Made by a program: the position numbers and the translations under genes
Assembly: GCA_027356065.1 (NCBI GenBank)
Contig: DAIEGU010000173.1
Location: 1 to 34,870, forward strand
DNA length: 34,870 nucleotides
Direction: 5' to 3'
Origin: Gammaproteobacteria bacterium
GTDB taxonomy: Bacteria; Pseudomonadota; Gammaproteobacteria; DSM-16500
Part shown: one piece after another, positions 10,231 through 19,091 of the stretch
Layout of the letters: every line of letters begins with the position of its first letter
How positions within the stretch are numbered: position 1 is the first letter of the stretch
The notes under the pieces: model-generated
Told to the model about the DNA's origin: nothing
Seen by the model: the letters and a program-made list of their open reading frames with translations, nothing else
Databases searched by the model: none

Positions 10231-10773
10231 TTAAGCGTGAGCTACTGCTTTTACGCTGACTGTTGCCATTCCTGAGTGCAGGATGCCTATTTTTTTAGCC
10301 GCAGCATAAGATAAATCGATTAAACGATTAGAGGTAAATGGTCCGCGGTCATTCACTTTAACAAGAACTTTTTTTCCATTAGCTAGGTTAGTCACAAGAA
10401 CATACGTTGAGAGAGGCAACGTTTTGTGGGCTGCGGTCATGCCATACATATTGTATCGTTCGCCGCTCGATGTTCTACGCTTATGAAAATGTTTGCCGTA
10501 CCAGGAAGCCACACCTATTTCGTTATAATTTTTGCTTGAGGCAAGCACATTGTAAGTTTTGTCTCGAAAATGATAAGAAGATTTGGAATGATGGTTTTTG
10601 CTAGTTGAATTAACAAAGTTGGTTTGTTTATTCATGCAGCCGCTTAATAACATTGTTAATGAAATAATATAGAGAAAATTTTTCACCGAAAAATGCTCGA
10701 AATGCAGCGAGTGTTTCTTGGTTTTTTCATTAAAAAATATTTTCGATCGTTTGCAATCTATCATTTTAAACAC
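10231..10773 (-). CDS. rlpA: RlpA-like septal ring lytic transglycosylase/lipoprotein (double-psi beta-barrel)
   Basis: 180 aa; lipobox-like LLSGC, GVASWYGKHFHKRRTSSGERYN, MTAAHKTLPLSTYVLVTNLANGK, VKVNDRGPF, IDLSYAAAKKIG. Confidence 0.9.
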   Translation of the reverse strand: MFKMIDCKRSKIFFNEKTKKHSLHFEHFSVKNFLYIISLTMLLSGCMNKQTNFVNSTSKNHHSKSSYHFRDKTYNVLASSKNYNEIGVASWYGKHFHKRRTSSGERYNMYGMTAAHKTLPLSTYVLVTNLANGKKVLVKVNDRGPFTSNRLIDLSYAAAKKIGILHSGMATVSVKAVAHA

Positions 10774-10846
10774 CTATTATTCTGTTACATCTTCTTCTTG
10801 AATTATTTTTATATTATTAAAGAATGAGTTAACTAGATAACATGCA

Positions 10847-10875
10847 ATAAGCCAACATGAGACATGCTGGCTTAT
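10847..10875. terminator. Hairpin downstream of the M56-SLT gene
   Basis: ataagccaacatg-aga-catgctggcttat stem-loop; 12 Watson-Crick pairs plus one mismatched/wobble position. Confidence 0.5.
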
Positions 10876-10885
10876 ATTGTGCTTT

Positions 10886-12463
10886 TTATTCTAACACCAG
10901 CGAAGGATTATGCATGATGATAACAGATGCATTAAACATAGCCAAATATTCTTTTAAATCTTTAGGCGCGATAGATGAGCGAGCAATTTTCCATACGTCT
11001 TGTGTATTGGATTTCATTAACATTTCATTAATATAATTTTCACCATATTCATAAGATAAAATTACTAATGTCCAATCATGAAATTGGTCATGCAATAATT
11101 TTAGATAGGTAAGCGCAGCTTTTGTAGATAATTCTGTATTTAATCTATCATCATGTTGAGCATTGATGACTAATCCAAGTCGAGTCGCAGTGCTTGGAAT
11201 AATTTGCCAAATTCCTGCGGCAGCAACGCGATTTTTAGCAGCATCAAGTGGTTTATATCCAGATTCTATTAATGGGATTGCTAGCAATTCTTTAGGCATA
11301 TTATTTTTTGTTAACTGATCTTGAATATAAGGTTGATAAGTTTTCATGTTTTCTAAAGCTGATAAAATAAATGCATGTTCTTCAGGATTATTTCTAAATT
11401 TATTTAATGCTGAAACAACTTCTGGCGTTGCTGTAATTTGAAAATTTTTATCTAAATTTGAACGTTGAATAATAGTTTCTACTTCGGTTGATGTGAGCAT
11501 GTGGTTTTTTTTGTTTTCATTGGATGCGAAAGCAAATGCAGCTGATATGATTACGCATATGCTAAATAAATAAACCAGGATAAGTGGAAATTTTCTGTTA
11601 GTTTTTTTGTATCCGAACATCATATTGACTCTCCTATAAAGTATGGATTTGGTTGTTGCGCTTAGTGCAATTTCGCTTCCAGTTACAAATCTAAATTTAT
11701 ATTTCATGGAGTCGATTAAGCATTGCGCATAGGTGGTGGTAGAAACATTTTTGGTAAAAATAATTGCCTCATCACAAGCAAATTCTTGTAGTTGTTTTAG
11801 CAAAGATATCCATAAGAAAATAAAAGGATTAAAGCAGAAAAATATTTTTAAAATAGATATGACGTGCAACCAATTAGTATCACCTTGACGAATATGCTGT
11901 AATTCATGTTGCATGATTAGACGTAAGTGATCTCGCTTTGTAAGAAAATGTTGTGGAATACAAATAAAGTTTTGATTTACCCAAGACCAACAAAATGGCA
12001 TATCAGTTAAGTGGGAAAATAAAATATGTGTGCCATGTATTTTATGTAAGCAAAATGAATGACGATAAATATTTCTAAGTTTTATTAATGAAATTAAATA
12101 TAGAGTAAAAAACAAAGTCCAACCGGCTAAGCATGTGGTTATTACCAGTAAAAAATAAGAAATTTTTGGAGAAAAACGGGGAGTGGAAGCGAGTGTTTTT
12201 AAAGTATAATTAGACGAAGCAGATATGAATTGTTTTGTATGGATGAAATTAGGAGTGTAATGATAAACATTTTCTAGTGTTTTTGGAAAATTTAAATTGG
12301 CAACTACAATGAAAATAAATAATGAACTTAATAATAAAAATCGAGCTAATTTCAATTTTTTTGTCGGCGAAATGAAATAGCAAAGCCGAATAGTTGTGTA
12401 TGTGACAATATAGCTTATGCAGATTGCAAGATTTAATAAAAAATAATAATGCGTAAGGTGCAT
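10886..12463 (-). CDS. BlaR1-like M56 membrane metallopeptidase fused to a C-terminal MltD-like lytic transglycosylase (SLT/GH23) domain
   Basis: 525 aa. Hydrophobic N-terminus with HELQHIRQGD and LQEFACDEA (M56), then a TM (PLILVYLFSICVIISAAFAFA), then LLAIPLIESGYKPLDAAKNRVAAAGIWQIIPSTATRLGL and LSYEYGEN (MltD-type SLT). Confidence 0.9.
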   Translation of the reverse strand: MHLTHYYFLLNLAICISYIVTYTTIRLCYFISPTKKLKLARFLLLSSLFIFIVVANLNFPKTLENVYHYTPNFIHTKQFISASSNYTLKTLASTPRFSPKISYFLLVITTCLAGWTLFFTLYLISLIKLRNIYRHSFCLHKIHGTHILFSHLTDMPFCWSWVNQNFICIPQHFLTKRDHLRLIMQHELQHIRQGDTNWLHVISILKIFFCFNPFIFLWISLLKQLQEFACDEAIIFTKNVSTTTYAQCLIDSMKYKFRFVTGSEIALSATTKSILYRRVNMMFGYKKTNRKFPLILVYLFSICVIISAAFAFASNENKKNHMLTSTEVETIIQRSNLDKNFQITATPEVVSALNKFRNNPEEHAFILSALENMKTYQPYIQDQLTKNNMPKELLAIPLIESGYKPLDAAKNRVAAAGIWQIIPSTATRLGLVINAQHDDRLNTELSTKAALTYLKLLHDQFHDWTLVILSYEYGENYINEMLMKSNTQDVWKIARSSIAPKDLKEYLAMFNASVIIMHNPSLVLE

Positions 12464-12840
12464 TAACTGTTTCTCTTTTTTTCATCTAACAATTGTTGTA
12501 TTGCATTAATTTCATCATTTGACAGGGAATGCTGGTTGACTAGATGTGCAACTAAATTGACTGAGTTGCCTGAAAAAACTTGTTTAACTATTTTTTTCAC
12601 AGACTGTGTTGTAAATAATGTTTGTGTTAGCGTAGGAACATAAATATGTTGCCGCCCAATTTTTTTAACCGTCAAAATGTTCTTTTGTTGCAGAATGCGC
12701 AAAATGGTTGAAACGGAGGTATAGGCAAGATTTCTGTTTGAAGGCAAATGTTCCATAACATCACGCACGGTCCCTTCCCCAATTCTCCATAATATTTCCA
12801 TTAATTCATGTTCTACATGAGTGAGATAATTTTCTGTCAT
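12463..12840 (-). CDS. BlaI/MecI/CopY-family transcriptional repressor
   Basis: MTENYLTHVEHELMEILWRIGEGTVRDVMEHLPSNRNLAYTSVSTILRILQQKNILTVKKIGRQHIYVP is a BlaI-type winged helix. Its stop overlaps the M56 start (TAATG). Start chosen at the ATG preceded by GGAA; the track ORF begins at 12855 (TTG). Confidence 0.9.
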   Translation of the reverse strand: MTENYLTHVEHELMEILWRIGEGTVRDVMEHLPSNRNLAYTSVSTILRILQQKNILTVKKIGRQHIYVPTLTQTLFTTQSVKKIVKQVFSGNSVNLVAHLVNQHSLSNDEINAIQQLLDEKKRNS

Positions 12841-12850
12841 ATTAAATTCC

Positions 12851-12894
12851 ATCAACTAAATATTTAGTTGATGTTAACTAAGTGTTTAGTTGAT
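12851..12894. promoter_or_regulatory. Tandem 22-bp operator-like palindromes upstream of the BlaI-family gene
   Basis: 12851-12872 ATCAACTAAATATTTAGTTGAT is a perfect palindrome. 12873-12894 GTTAACTAAGTGTTTAGTTGAT keeps the AACTAA...TTAGTT core. Confidence 0.75.
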
Positions 12895-12917
12895 GTCAAT
12901 TAAGTGCGTCGAGGATA

Positions 12918-13160
12918 ATTATTGTTTTTATGGTCGTCAGTTATGGGGTGGCTATTGTTTTTTAAAATGAAAACGCTCCGATTTTAGGATCAAAGGGACG
13001 CGTATTTTATTCCAAAGTCAGCATTAGTAAGGTAAAAGTTAAGGAATTCCATGTCGGTTCGATTAGAAGTAGAAACGCGTCCAGACTTGGTATATGACAG
13101 ACTGCTTTCATTTTAAAAAACAATAGCCACCCCATAGCTGACGACCATAAAAACAATAAT
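12918..13160. repeat. Foldback/MITE-like element: 55-bp inverted repeats around a 133-bp non-coding spacer
   Basis: 12918-12972 is the reverse complement of 13106-13160 with 54/55 identity; no ORF in the spacer. Confidence 0.9.
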
Positions 13161-13291
13161 ACTTCTAACGGCTGATTTCACTGCAACAACAATTAATTAA
13201 TCTATAATAATAATTAATTATTGAATTACGATAATTAATGTAATATATTTTCCCTCGCGCCACGATTTAGATGGTGATGGTATGGACTTAA

Positions 13292-13849
13292 ATGGAGAAA
13301 ATGATGAATAAGATAAAATGTGTTAGTGGTTTTTTAAAATACCTTTTTCAATTGTTGTTTATTGCGATACCCATTTTACAAATTATTGGTTGGATTGCAG
13401 CACCGGAGCCTCTTGCTTTTTTTGAGCATATATTTAAGTTCACAGTTATTCCTGGGAATTATGAGATATTGCATCCCTTAACTATACATGAACGATTTGC
13501 AGGTTTTGGTTTAGGAATGGTTCCAACTGCGATAGAGCTTTTCTTGCTTTATTACCTAATTAAATTGTTTCAATCGTTTCAGCGGAATGATATTTTTTCG
13601 ATTAGCAACGTCACTTACATACGTAATATTGGTTATGCATTATTTGCAGAGCAATTTTTCTATCCATTCTATCAAGGCTTAATGGGTGTGATTGTTACGA
13701 TGAATAATCCTAGCGGTCATCGTTATGCGAGCGTGACATTCACTCAAGTAAATTTGGGAATATTGTTAACAGCATTAATGGTAATTTTGATTTCATGGAT
13801 TATGGCGGAAGGTTATCGATTACGTGAAGAGCAGCTATTAACAGTATAG
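13292..13849 (+). CDS. DUF2975-like membrane protein
   Basis: 185 aa, several hydrophobic segments; small membrane protein directly followed by a YozG-like HTH gene, as in DUF2975 loci. Confidence 0.65.
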   Translation: MEKMMNKIKCVSGFLKYLFQLLFIAIPILQIIGWIAAPEPLAFFEHIFKFTVIPGNYEILHPLTIHERFAGFGLGMVPTAIELFLLYYLIKLFQSFQRNDIFSISNVTYIRNIGYALFAEQFFYPFYQGLMGVIVTMNNPSGHRYASVTFTQVNLGILLTALMVILISWIMAEGYRLREEQLLTV

Positions 13850-13860
13850 GTAGTAATATT

Positions 13861-14088
13861 ATGTCAATTATTGTGAATTTAGACGTGATGCTGGCTAAAC
13901 GTAAAGTTAAATCAAAAGAATTAGCTGAAGCGGTTGGTATTACTGAACAAAACTTATCGATTTTAAAAACGGGAAAAGTAAAAGCAATTCGTTTGGCGAC
14001 GCTTGATGCGATTTGCAAATATTTATCCTGTCAGCCTGGCGACATTTTAGAGTTTAGTGAAGAATTAGCAGTAGTAGAATTAGCTTAA
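13861..14088 (+). CDS. Small Cro/C1-type (YozG-like) HTH transcriptional regulator
   Basis: 75 aa; MLAKRKVKSKELAEAVGITEQNLSILKTGKVKAIRLATLDAICKYLSCQPGDILEF. Confidence 0.9.
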   Translation: MSIIVNLDVMLAKRKVKSKELAEAVGITEQNLSILKTGKVKAIRLATLDAICKYLSCQPGDILEFSEELAVVELA

Positions 14089-14094
14089 ATTAAT

Positions 14095-14124
14095 CTCCTC
14101 TCTCAGTAAGAGAGGAGGTTTTTT
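14095..14124 (+). terminator. Intrinsic terminator
   Basis: ctcctctct-cagta-agagaggag followed by gttttttg. Confidence 0.9.
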
Positions 14125-14139
14125 GTTGCAGTTGGCTTT

Positions 14140-15858
14140 TTATAAATAAGGCGTGGAGGAGTGCAGGTTTTCAATTTCACTATAATAGTGATAAGAATTG
14201 CCTTCTTTTTTCTTCGCATAATACATTGCTAAATCAGCTGCATTAATGATTTGGATGAGTGTTTTTCCATCATCAGGATAAAGACTAATACCAATGCTAA
14301 GAGTGGGATCAAAGCGAATATTATCAATGGTAATTGACGCCGTTAAATACTCAAAAATAGAAACTGCAGCACTGTCTACCATGGATGTATCTTTAATATC
14401 GCTGAGAAAAACAATAAATTCATCACCAGCTAATCTTGCTGCAACGCCGTTATCTTTTAATATTTGCTTTAAACGCAAAGCAATAATTTTTAAAAAATTA
14501 TCACCAAAGTCGTGACCATAAGTGTCATTCATTTTTTTGAATTTATCAACATCAATAAATAATATGGCTACTTTGCTTTGACTATGCTCAGCATGGGCGA
14601 GCGCTTGTTGAAGTAATTCATTAAAAAGCGCACGATTTGGTAAACCTGTTAATGTGTCGTAATAAGCCATTTTACGTAGTAATTTTTCATCTTCGCGTAA
14701 TTTTGCTTCTATGCTACGTTGTTTACTCATTTCTTTAAAAAGATTTCTATTTAATCGAAATAATTTTTCCATGTCTTTTGTTCGAAGACTGATGCGATAT
14801 TTAAGTTCTTCTTGCGAGAGTTCGATTAATTCGAGCATATAGTTAATTGAAGAAATCAGTTGAGTTATTTCATCATGACCAGAAATTTTAATGCGATTAT
14901 TAAAGTGGCCTTGTGAATTAATATCAATTATTTGTTTATTGACGTTTAAAATTCGATTTAATACTAGTGTTTTCAATAAATATATTGTGGTAATAAGTAT
15001 GATAATTCCCAATAGAATAACAATTAAAAGATAATGATAAATAGTTATTAAACCTTCGTTATATAAATATCTTGGTAATTCAATTTGTAAAATTCCAATG
15101 GGATGGTTATTAATATCTTTTAACATGGTAAAACCATAAGCTGTACTTACGTCCTTGGCGACAAATTGATAGGGTTGATTTAATAATTGAGCATAAGTTT
15201 GTTTAGCTAATGGATACTTTGATAATTCAGGTAAAGATATAAATGTAATTTTTAAGCCAACTGTTTGAGCAAGCGTATTAAAAAACTCTGGAGTAATAAA
15301 ATAACCCATGAGCAATGTTCCTCGCACAGGGCCTTTGCCATCACTGGTTAAAACAGGCAATGAACTCATTGCGATGTTGCCTTCTGGGATGCTTATTATG
15401 CCAACAAGACCTGGTGAAGATAATTTTTGCATAACAAATGAAAGATGATTATTTAAAAAAGAAAGTAAATTCGTTGGAATGATAGTGAATTGCTTTTTTC
15501 CCAAATCAAATGCGCGGCCATAATAAAAATTTCCATTTGTCTCATAGAATAAGAAAAAATTTATGTTTGCGCTGATAAATGTTCCTGGCACAAAACTGGA
15601 AAGAATAAATTTTTCATTTTTATTCGCCATAAATTCATACGCATCATCCCATTCTGACCATGAATTTGTATAAAGCCTCAGTGCAAGTAATTTATTATTA
15701 ATCGCACTATTTACGCGTTTCATGTCTTTTTCTGCTAAGTTTTTTTCTACCTTTTTATAATCGTGTTCGAGAGTCAACTTGGAATCAATGTAAATTCCTA
15801 AGCAAACAATTATCCAAAGAATGGTAAGAATAATAAAAACTTTCGACTGTAATTTCAT
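14140..15858 (-). CDS. Membrane diguanylate cyclase: CHASE4-type sensor, HAMP-like region, GGDEF domain
   Basis: N-terminal TM, LYTNSWSEWDDAYEFM (CHASE4-like), second TM, YDTLTGLPNRALFNELL, DVDKFKKMNDTYGHDFGD, RLAGDEFIVFL. Start moved to the ATG at 15858 (AAGG upstream). Confidence 0.88.
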   Translation of the reverse strand: MKLQSKVFIILTILWIIVCLGIYIDSKLTLEHDYKKVEKNLAEKDMKRVNSAINNKLLALRLYTNSWSEWDDAYEFMANKNEKFILSSFVPGTFISANINFFLFYETNGNFYYGRAFDLGKKQFTIIPTNLLSFLNNHLSFVMQKLSSPGLVGIISIPEGNIAMSSLPVLTSDGKGPVRGTLLMGYFITPEFFNTLAQTVGLKITFISLPELSKYPLAKQTYAQLLNQPYQFVAKDVSTAYGFTMLKDINNHPIGILQIELPRYLYNEGLITIYHYLLIVILLGIIILITTIYLLKTLVLNRILNVNKQIIDINSQGHFNNRIKISGHDEITQLISSINYMLELIELSQEELKYRISLRTKDMEKLFRLNRNLFKEMSKQRSIEAKLREDEKLLRKMAYYDTLTGLPNRALFNELLQQALAHAEHSQSKVAILFIDVDKFKKMNDTYGHDFGDNFLKIIALRLKQILKDNGVAARLAGDEFIVFLSDIKDTSMVDSAAVSIFEYLTASITIDNIRFDPTLSIGISLYPDDGKTLIQIINAADLAMYYAKKKEGNSYHYYSEIENLHSSTPYL

Positions 15859-16040
15859 GAGAAGGCCTTTGTCGTTTTTATTATTTTTATAAAACTCAAC
15901 GGGATAAGCTTGGTCAATTGATACGCATGCATATACATATATATATGATAACAAATTGAGGTGTACTCATTATTAGAATTCTGCTAATTACTTGAATGGT
16001 TGACAAATATTATTTACATTAGCTTGATACCTGTTCGGGT

Positions 16041-16679
16041 ATGTCAGGGAAGAAATTGCAAATGCTGAAGCTGAATTGCTTTTATTTTGTTGTAATTATT
16101 TTATTGTGTCTTAATTTGCAGGCATGTGCTGATGTTGCAATGACAGGTGCTCAAGCGCTTTATAATCGACAGAGCATAAAAAATAATCTTAATGATCAAT
16201 ATATTACTATGCAGGCATTTCGTGCAATAGAAGTAGATGATAAGCGATTTAAAGATGCCAATATTTCCATTGCAACTTTTAATGGCGAAGTTTTATTGGC
16301 AGGCCAAGTTCCTCATCAATGGCAGCGCGAAAGAATCGGTCGAATTGTGAAACAAATTCCAGCTGCGCAAAGAGTTTATAATTTGGTAACTATCTCTAAT
16401 CCTTCTTCGACATTAACTCGCATTAGTGATTCATGGATAACCGCTAAAGTAAAAGCCAAATTACTTGCATCTGGTGATTTAGATGCAAGGCAAATTAAAG
16501 TAGTAACAGAAAATAGCACGGTATTTCTTATGGGTATCCTTAAACCTAGTGAAGCAGACGCAGCTATTGATATTGCAAGAACAACAGATGGTGTAACAAG
16601 CGTTGTGAAAATTTTTTCTTATATACAAATTACTAAATCGTTGAATAACAATCCGCATACTATACGTATATCAATATAA
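16041..16679 (+). CDS. BON-domain lipoprotein (DolP/YraP/OsmY-like)
   Basis: 212 aa; lipobox-like LNLQAC; two BON-like repeats (ISIATFNGEVLLAGQVP... and IKVVTENSTVFLMGIL...). Confidence 0.85.
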   Translation: MSGKKLQMLKLNCFYFVVIILLCLNLQACADVAMTGAQALYNRQSIKNNLNDQYITMQAFRAIEVDDKRFKDANISIATFNGEVLLAGQVPHQWQRERIGRIVKQIPAAQRVYNLVTISNPSSTLTRISDSWITAKVKAKLLASGDLDARQIKVVTENSTVFLMGILKPSEADAAIDIARTTDGVTSVVKIFSYIQITKSLNNNPHTIRISI

Positions 16680-16798
16680 TCGGCTATTTTTTAACTAAAT
16701 AGTGATTAACCTTGTTAGTTTTTATCAAAAAAATGTAGTGAGGTTGTGCCTCATGAATGTATAGCGCTATAGTGATTAAATAAGCACAAGGAGTGCAT

Positions 16799-18082
16799 GT
16801 GACGGAACAGAATATTGTAAGGAAACAATTAATCCAATCGTATCAGAATATGCGTAAGCAAACTGAAAATTTATGTTTGCCATTAGCAATTGAAGATTAT
16901 GTGATTCAAAGTATTGATGATGTGAGCCCTCCTAAATGGCATTTAGCTCATACAACTTGGTTTTTCGAAACATTTATATTGATACCTTACTTAAAAAATT
17001 TTTCAGTTTTTAGTCCGTTGTTTCAATATTTATTTAATTCCTATTATCAAAATTTGGGTTCACCTTATCCCAGAATAAAGCGAGGCGTCTTAGCACGGCC
17101 TACTGTTGAAACAGTTTATCTTTATCGCGAATATGTTGATGAGCATATTACTGAATTATTAGAAAAATGCAGCACAGATATTCTGCCAACATTAATTTCA
17201 TTACTTACATTAGGTATTAATCATGAGCAACAACATCAAGAATTATTATTAATGGATATTAAGCATAACTTGTCTATGCATTTAGATTTTCCTGCTTATC
17301 ATAAAAGTGATAAAACATATGATTCATTCGAATCAAATCCATCAACATTTTTACATATTGAAGGCGGCATTGTTCAAATTGGGCATGATGGAAAAAGTTT
17401 TTGTTTTGATAATGAATTACCGCGACATGTACATGTGTTAAAACCATTTTTATTTGCAGAGTGTTTAGTTACAAATGAAGAATACATGGAATTTATTGAT
17501 GCAGGTGGTTATCAACAGCCAGAATATTGGTTAGCTGATGGTTGGGATTATGTGCAAAAAAATTATTGGCAAGCTCCATTGTATTGGTTCAAGACAGATA
17601 ATTCTTGGCAATTGTTTACACTTGAAGGGTTGCAAGACTTAAATCCTAAAGAGCCCGTCGTGCACGTTAGTTTTTACGAAGCAGCAGCATATGCATCTTT
17701 TCGAGGTGCGCGATTACCAACAGAACATGAATGGGAGCATGTTGCATTAAAGAAAAATGTTGATTCAACAACAGGAAACTTTTTGGAAAAAAATATTTTA
17801 CATCCTTACTGCGCAATGAGTGATTCAGATAAAAATATACCTAAACAGTTATTTGGAGACGTTTGGGAGTGGACTGCTAGTGCGTACGCTCCTTATCCAG
17901 GATTCAAATCGCTTTCTGGTGTTTTAGCAGAATACAACGGAAAGTTTATGAGCAACCAAATGGTATTACGTGGAGGTTGCTGCGTTACACCTGCTTTACA
18001 TATACGAGCAAGTTATCGAAATTTTTTTCAACCAGACAAACGTTGGCAATTTTCGGGTATACGTTTAGCAAAAGATGCATAA
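16799..18082 (+). CDS. egtB: Ergothioneine biosynthesis sulfoxide synthase EgtB
   Basis: SPPKWHLAHTTWFFETFIL, NHEQQHQELLLMDIKHN, C-terminal FGE-sulfatase fold (RGARLPTEHEWEH, GDVWEWTASAY, VLRGGCCVTP). Start GTG at 16799 or 16793. Confidence 0.94.
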   Translation: MTEQNIVRKQLIQSYQNMRKQTENLCLPLAIEDYVIQSIDDVSPPKWHLAHTTWFFETFILIPYLKNFSVFSPLFQYLFNSYYQNLGSPYPRIKRGVLARPTVETVYLYREYVDEHITELLEKCSTDILPTLISLLTLGINHEQQHQELLLMDIKHNLSMHLDFPAYHKSDKTYDSFESNPSTFLHIEGGIVQIGHDGKSFCFDNELPRHVHVLKPFLFAECLVTNEEYMEFIDAGGYQQPEYWLADGWDYVQKNYWQAPLYWFKTDNSWQLFTLEGLQDLNPKEPVVHVSFYEAAAYASFRGARLPTEHEWEHVALKKNVDSTTGNFLEKNILHPYCAMSDSDKNIPKQLFGDVWEWTASAYAPYPGFKSLSGVLAEYNGKFMSNQMVLRGGCCVTPALHIRASYRNFFQPDKRWQFSGIRLAKDA

Positions 18083-18092
18083 GGAGAAAGCC

Positions 18093-19091
18093 ATGGCGGA
18101 AGTTGTTCATATTGACTACGATCACGGAATTACTTCTCATCACAATGAGAAAGAAGAATTTAAACGTGATATACAAATTGGCTTAAGCAAAAAGAATAAG
18201 CAAATTCCGTCAAGATATTTTTACGATGAGCATGGTTCCGAATTATTTAATAAGATCACTCGTCATTCAAGTTACTATTTAACACGATGTGAATTGGAAA
18301 TTCTTGCTGAAAATAAACAAAGATTATCTGCAATGATAGGCCATAAAGCATTTAATTTAGTCGAGCTTGGACCTGGTGAAGGAATTAAAACCCAAATACT
18401 CATTCAGCAATTTTTACGTGATGCGCGTGATTTTCATTATATTCCAATTGATATATCGACAAAATATTTGAAAACCATGGTCAATCAATTTCGACAAAAT
18501 CTTCCTGAGCTTGAGTTTACTCCGCTGCATTCAGATTATATCCATGGTTTAGAATGGTTAAGCAAACAATCATCACGTCGTAATTTAGTATTATTTCTTG
18601 GTTCAAGCATAGGTAATTATAACCAACAAGATACGGAAGAATTTGTAAAACATATGTGGAAAAGCTTAAATAATAATGATTATGTTTTGATTGGATTTGA
18701 TTTACGTAAAGATATTCATGTTTTGATGCAAGCTTACGATGATAATAATCATTTGACCCGTGAATTTAATTTTAATTTACTACGTCGTATTAATCGGGAG
18801 TTAAAAGCCGATTTTGATTTGAAAAATTTTCAGCATTATCCAACTTATAATGTTAATACCGGTGCGATGGAAAGTTATTTAGTAAGTTTAAAGCAACAAG
18901 CGGTTACTATTTCTGCTTTGAACGAAGTATATCAATTTGACAAAATAGAACCTTTACTCGTTGAATATTCATATAAGTATTTGCTATCGCAAATTGAAAA
19001 TATTGCAACACAAGGTGGATTTGAAATTGTTGAAAATTTTATGGATGCAGATCAATTTTTTGTTGATACGCTTTGGCAGGTAAAAAAATAA
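18093..19091 (+). CDS. egtD: L-histidine N-alpha-methyltransferase EgtD
   Basis: PSRYFYDEHGSELFNKITRHSSYYLTRCELEIL, NLVELGPGEGIKT, LFLGSSIGNY. Start at the ATG after aaggag. Confidence 0.95.
   Translation: MAEVVHIDYDHGITSHHNEKEEFKRDIQIGLSKKNKQIPSRYFYDEHGSELFNKITRHSSYYLTRCELEILAENKQRLSAMIGHKAFNLVELGPGEGIKTQILIQQFLRDARDFHYIPIDISTKYLKTMVNQFRQNLPELEFTPLHSDYIHGLEWLSKQSSRRNLVLFLGSSIGNYNQQDTEEFVKHMWKSLNNNDYVLIGFDLRKDIHVLMQAYDDNNHLTREFNFNLLRRINRELKADFDLKNFQHYPTYNVNTGAMESYLVSLKQQAVTISALNEVYQFDKIEPLLVEYSYKYLLSQIENIATQGGFEIVENFMDADQFFVDTLWQVKK

Noticed and set aside
10886-12463. Calling the M56 protein a bona fide BlaR1/MecR1 beta-lactam sensor
   Set aside because: The C-terminus has SLT/MltD motifs, with no SxxK/SxN/KTG penicillin-binding set, and no beta-lactamase gene is adjacent.
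16681-16720. AACTAAATAGTGATTAACC upstream of egtB as another BlaI-type operator
   Set aside because: Only a half-site matches; no symmetric TTAGTT arm at the right spacing.
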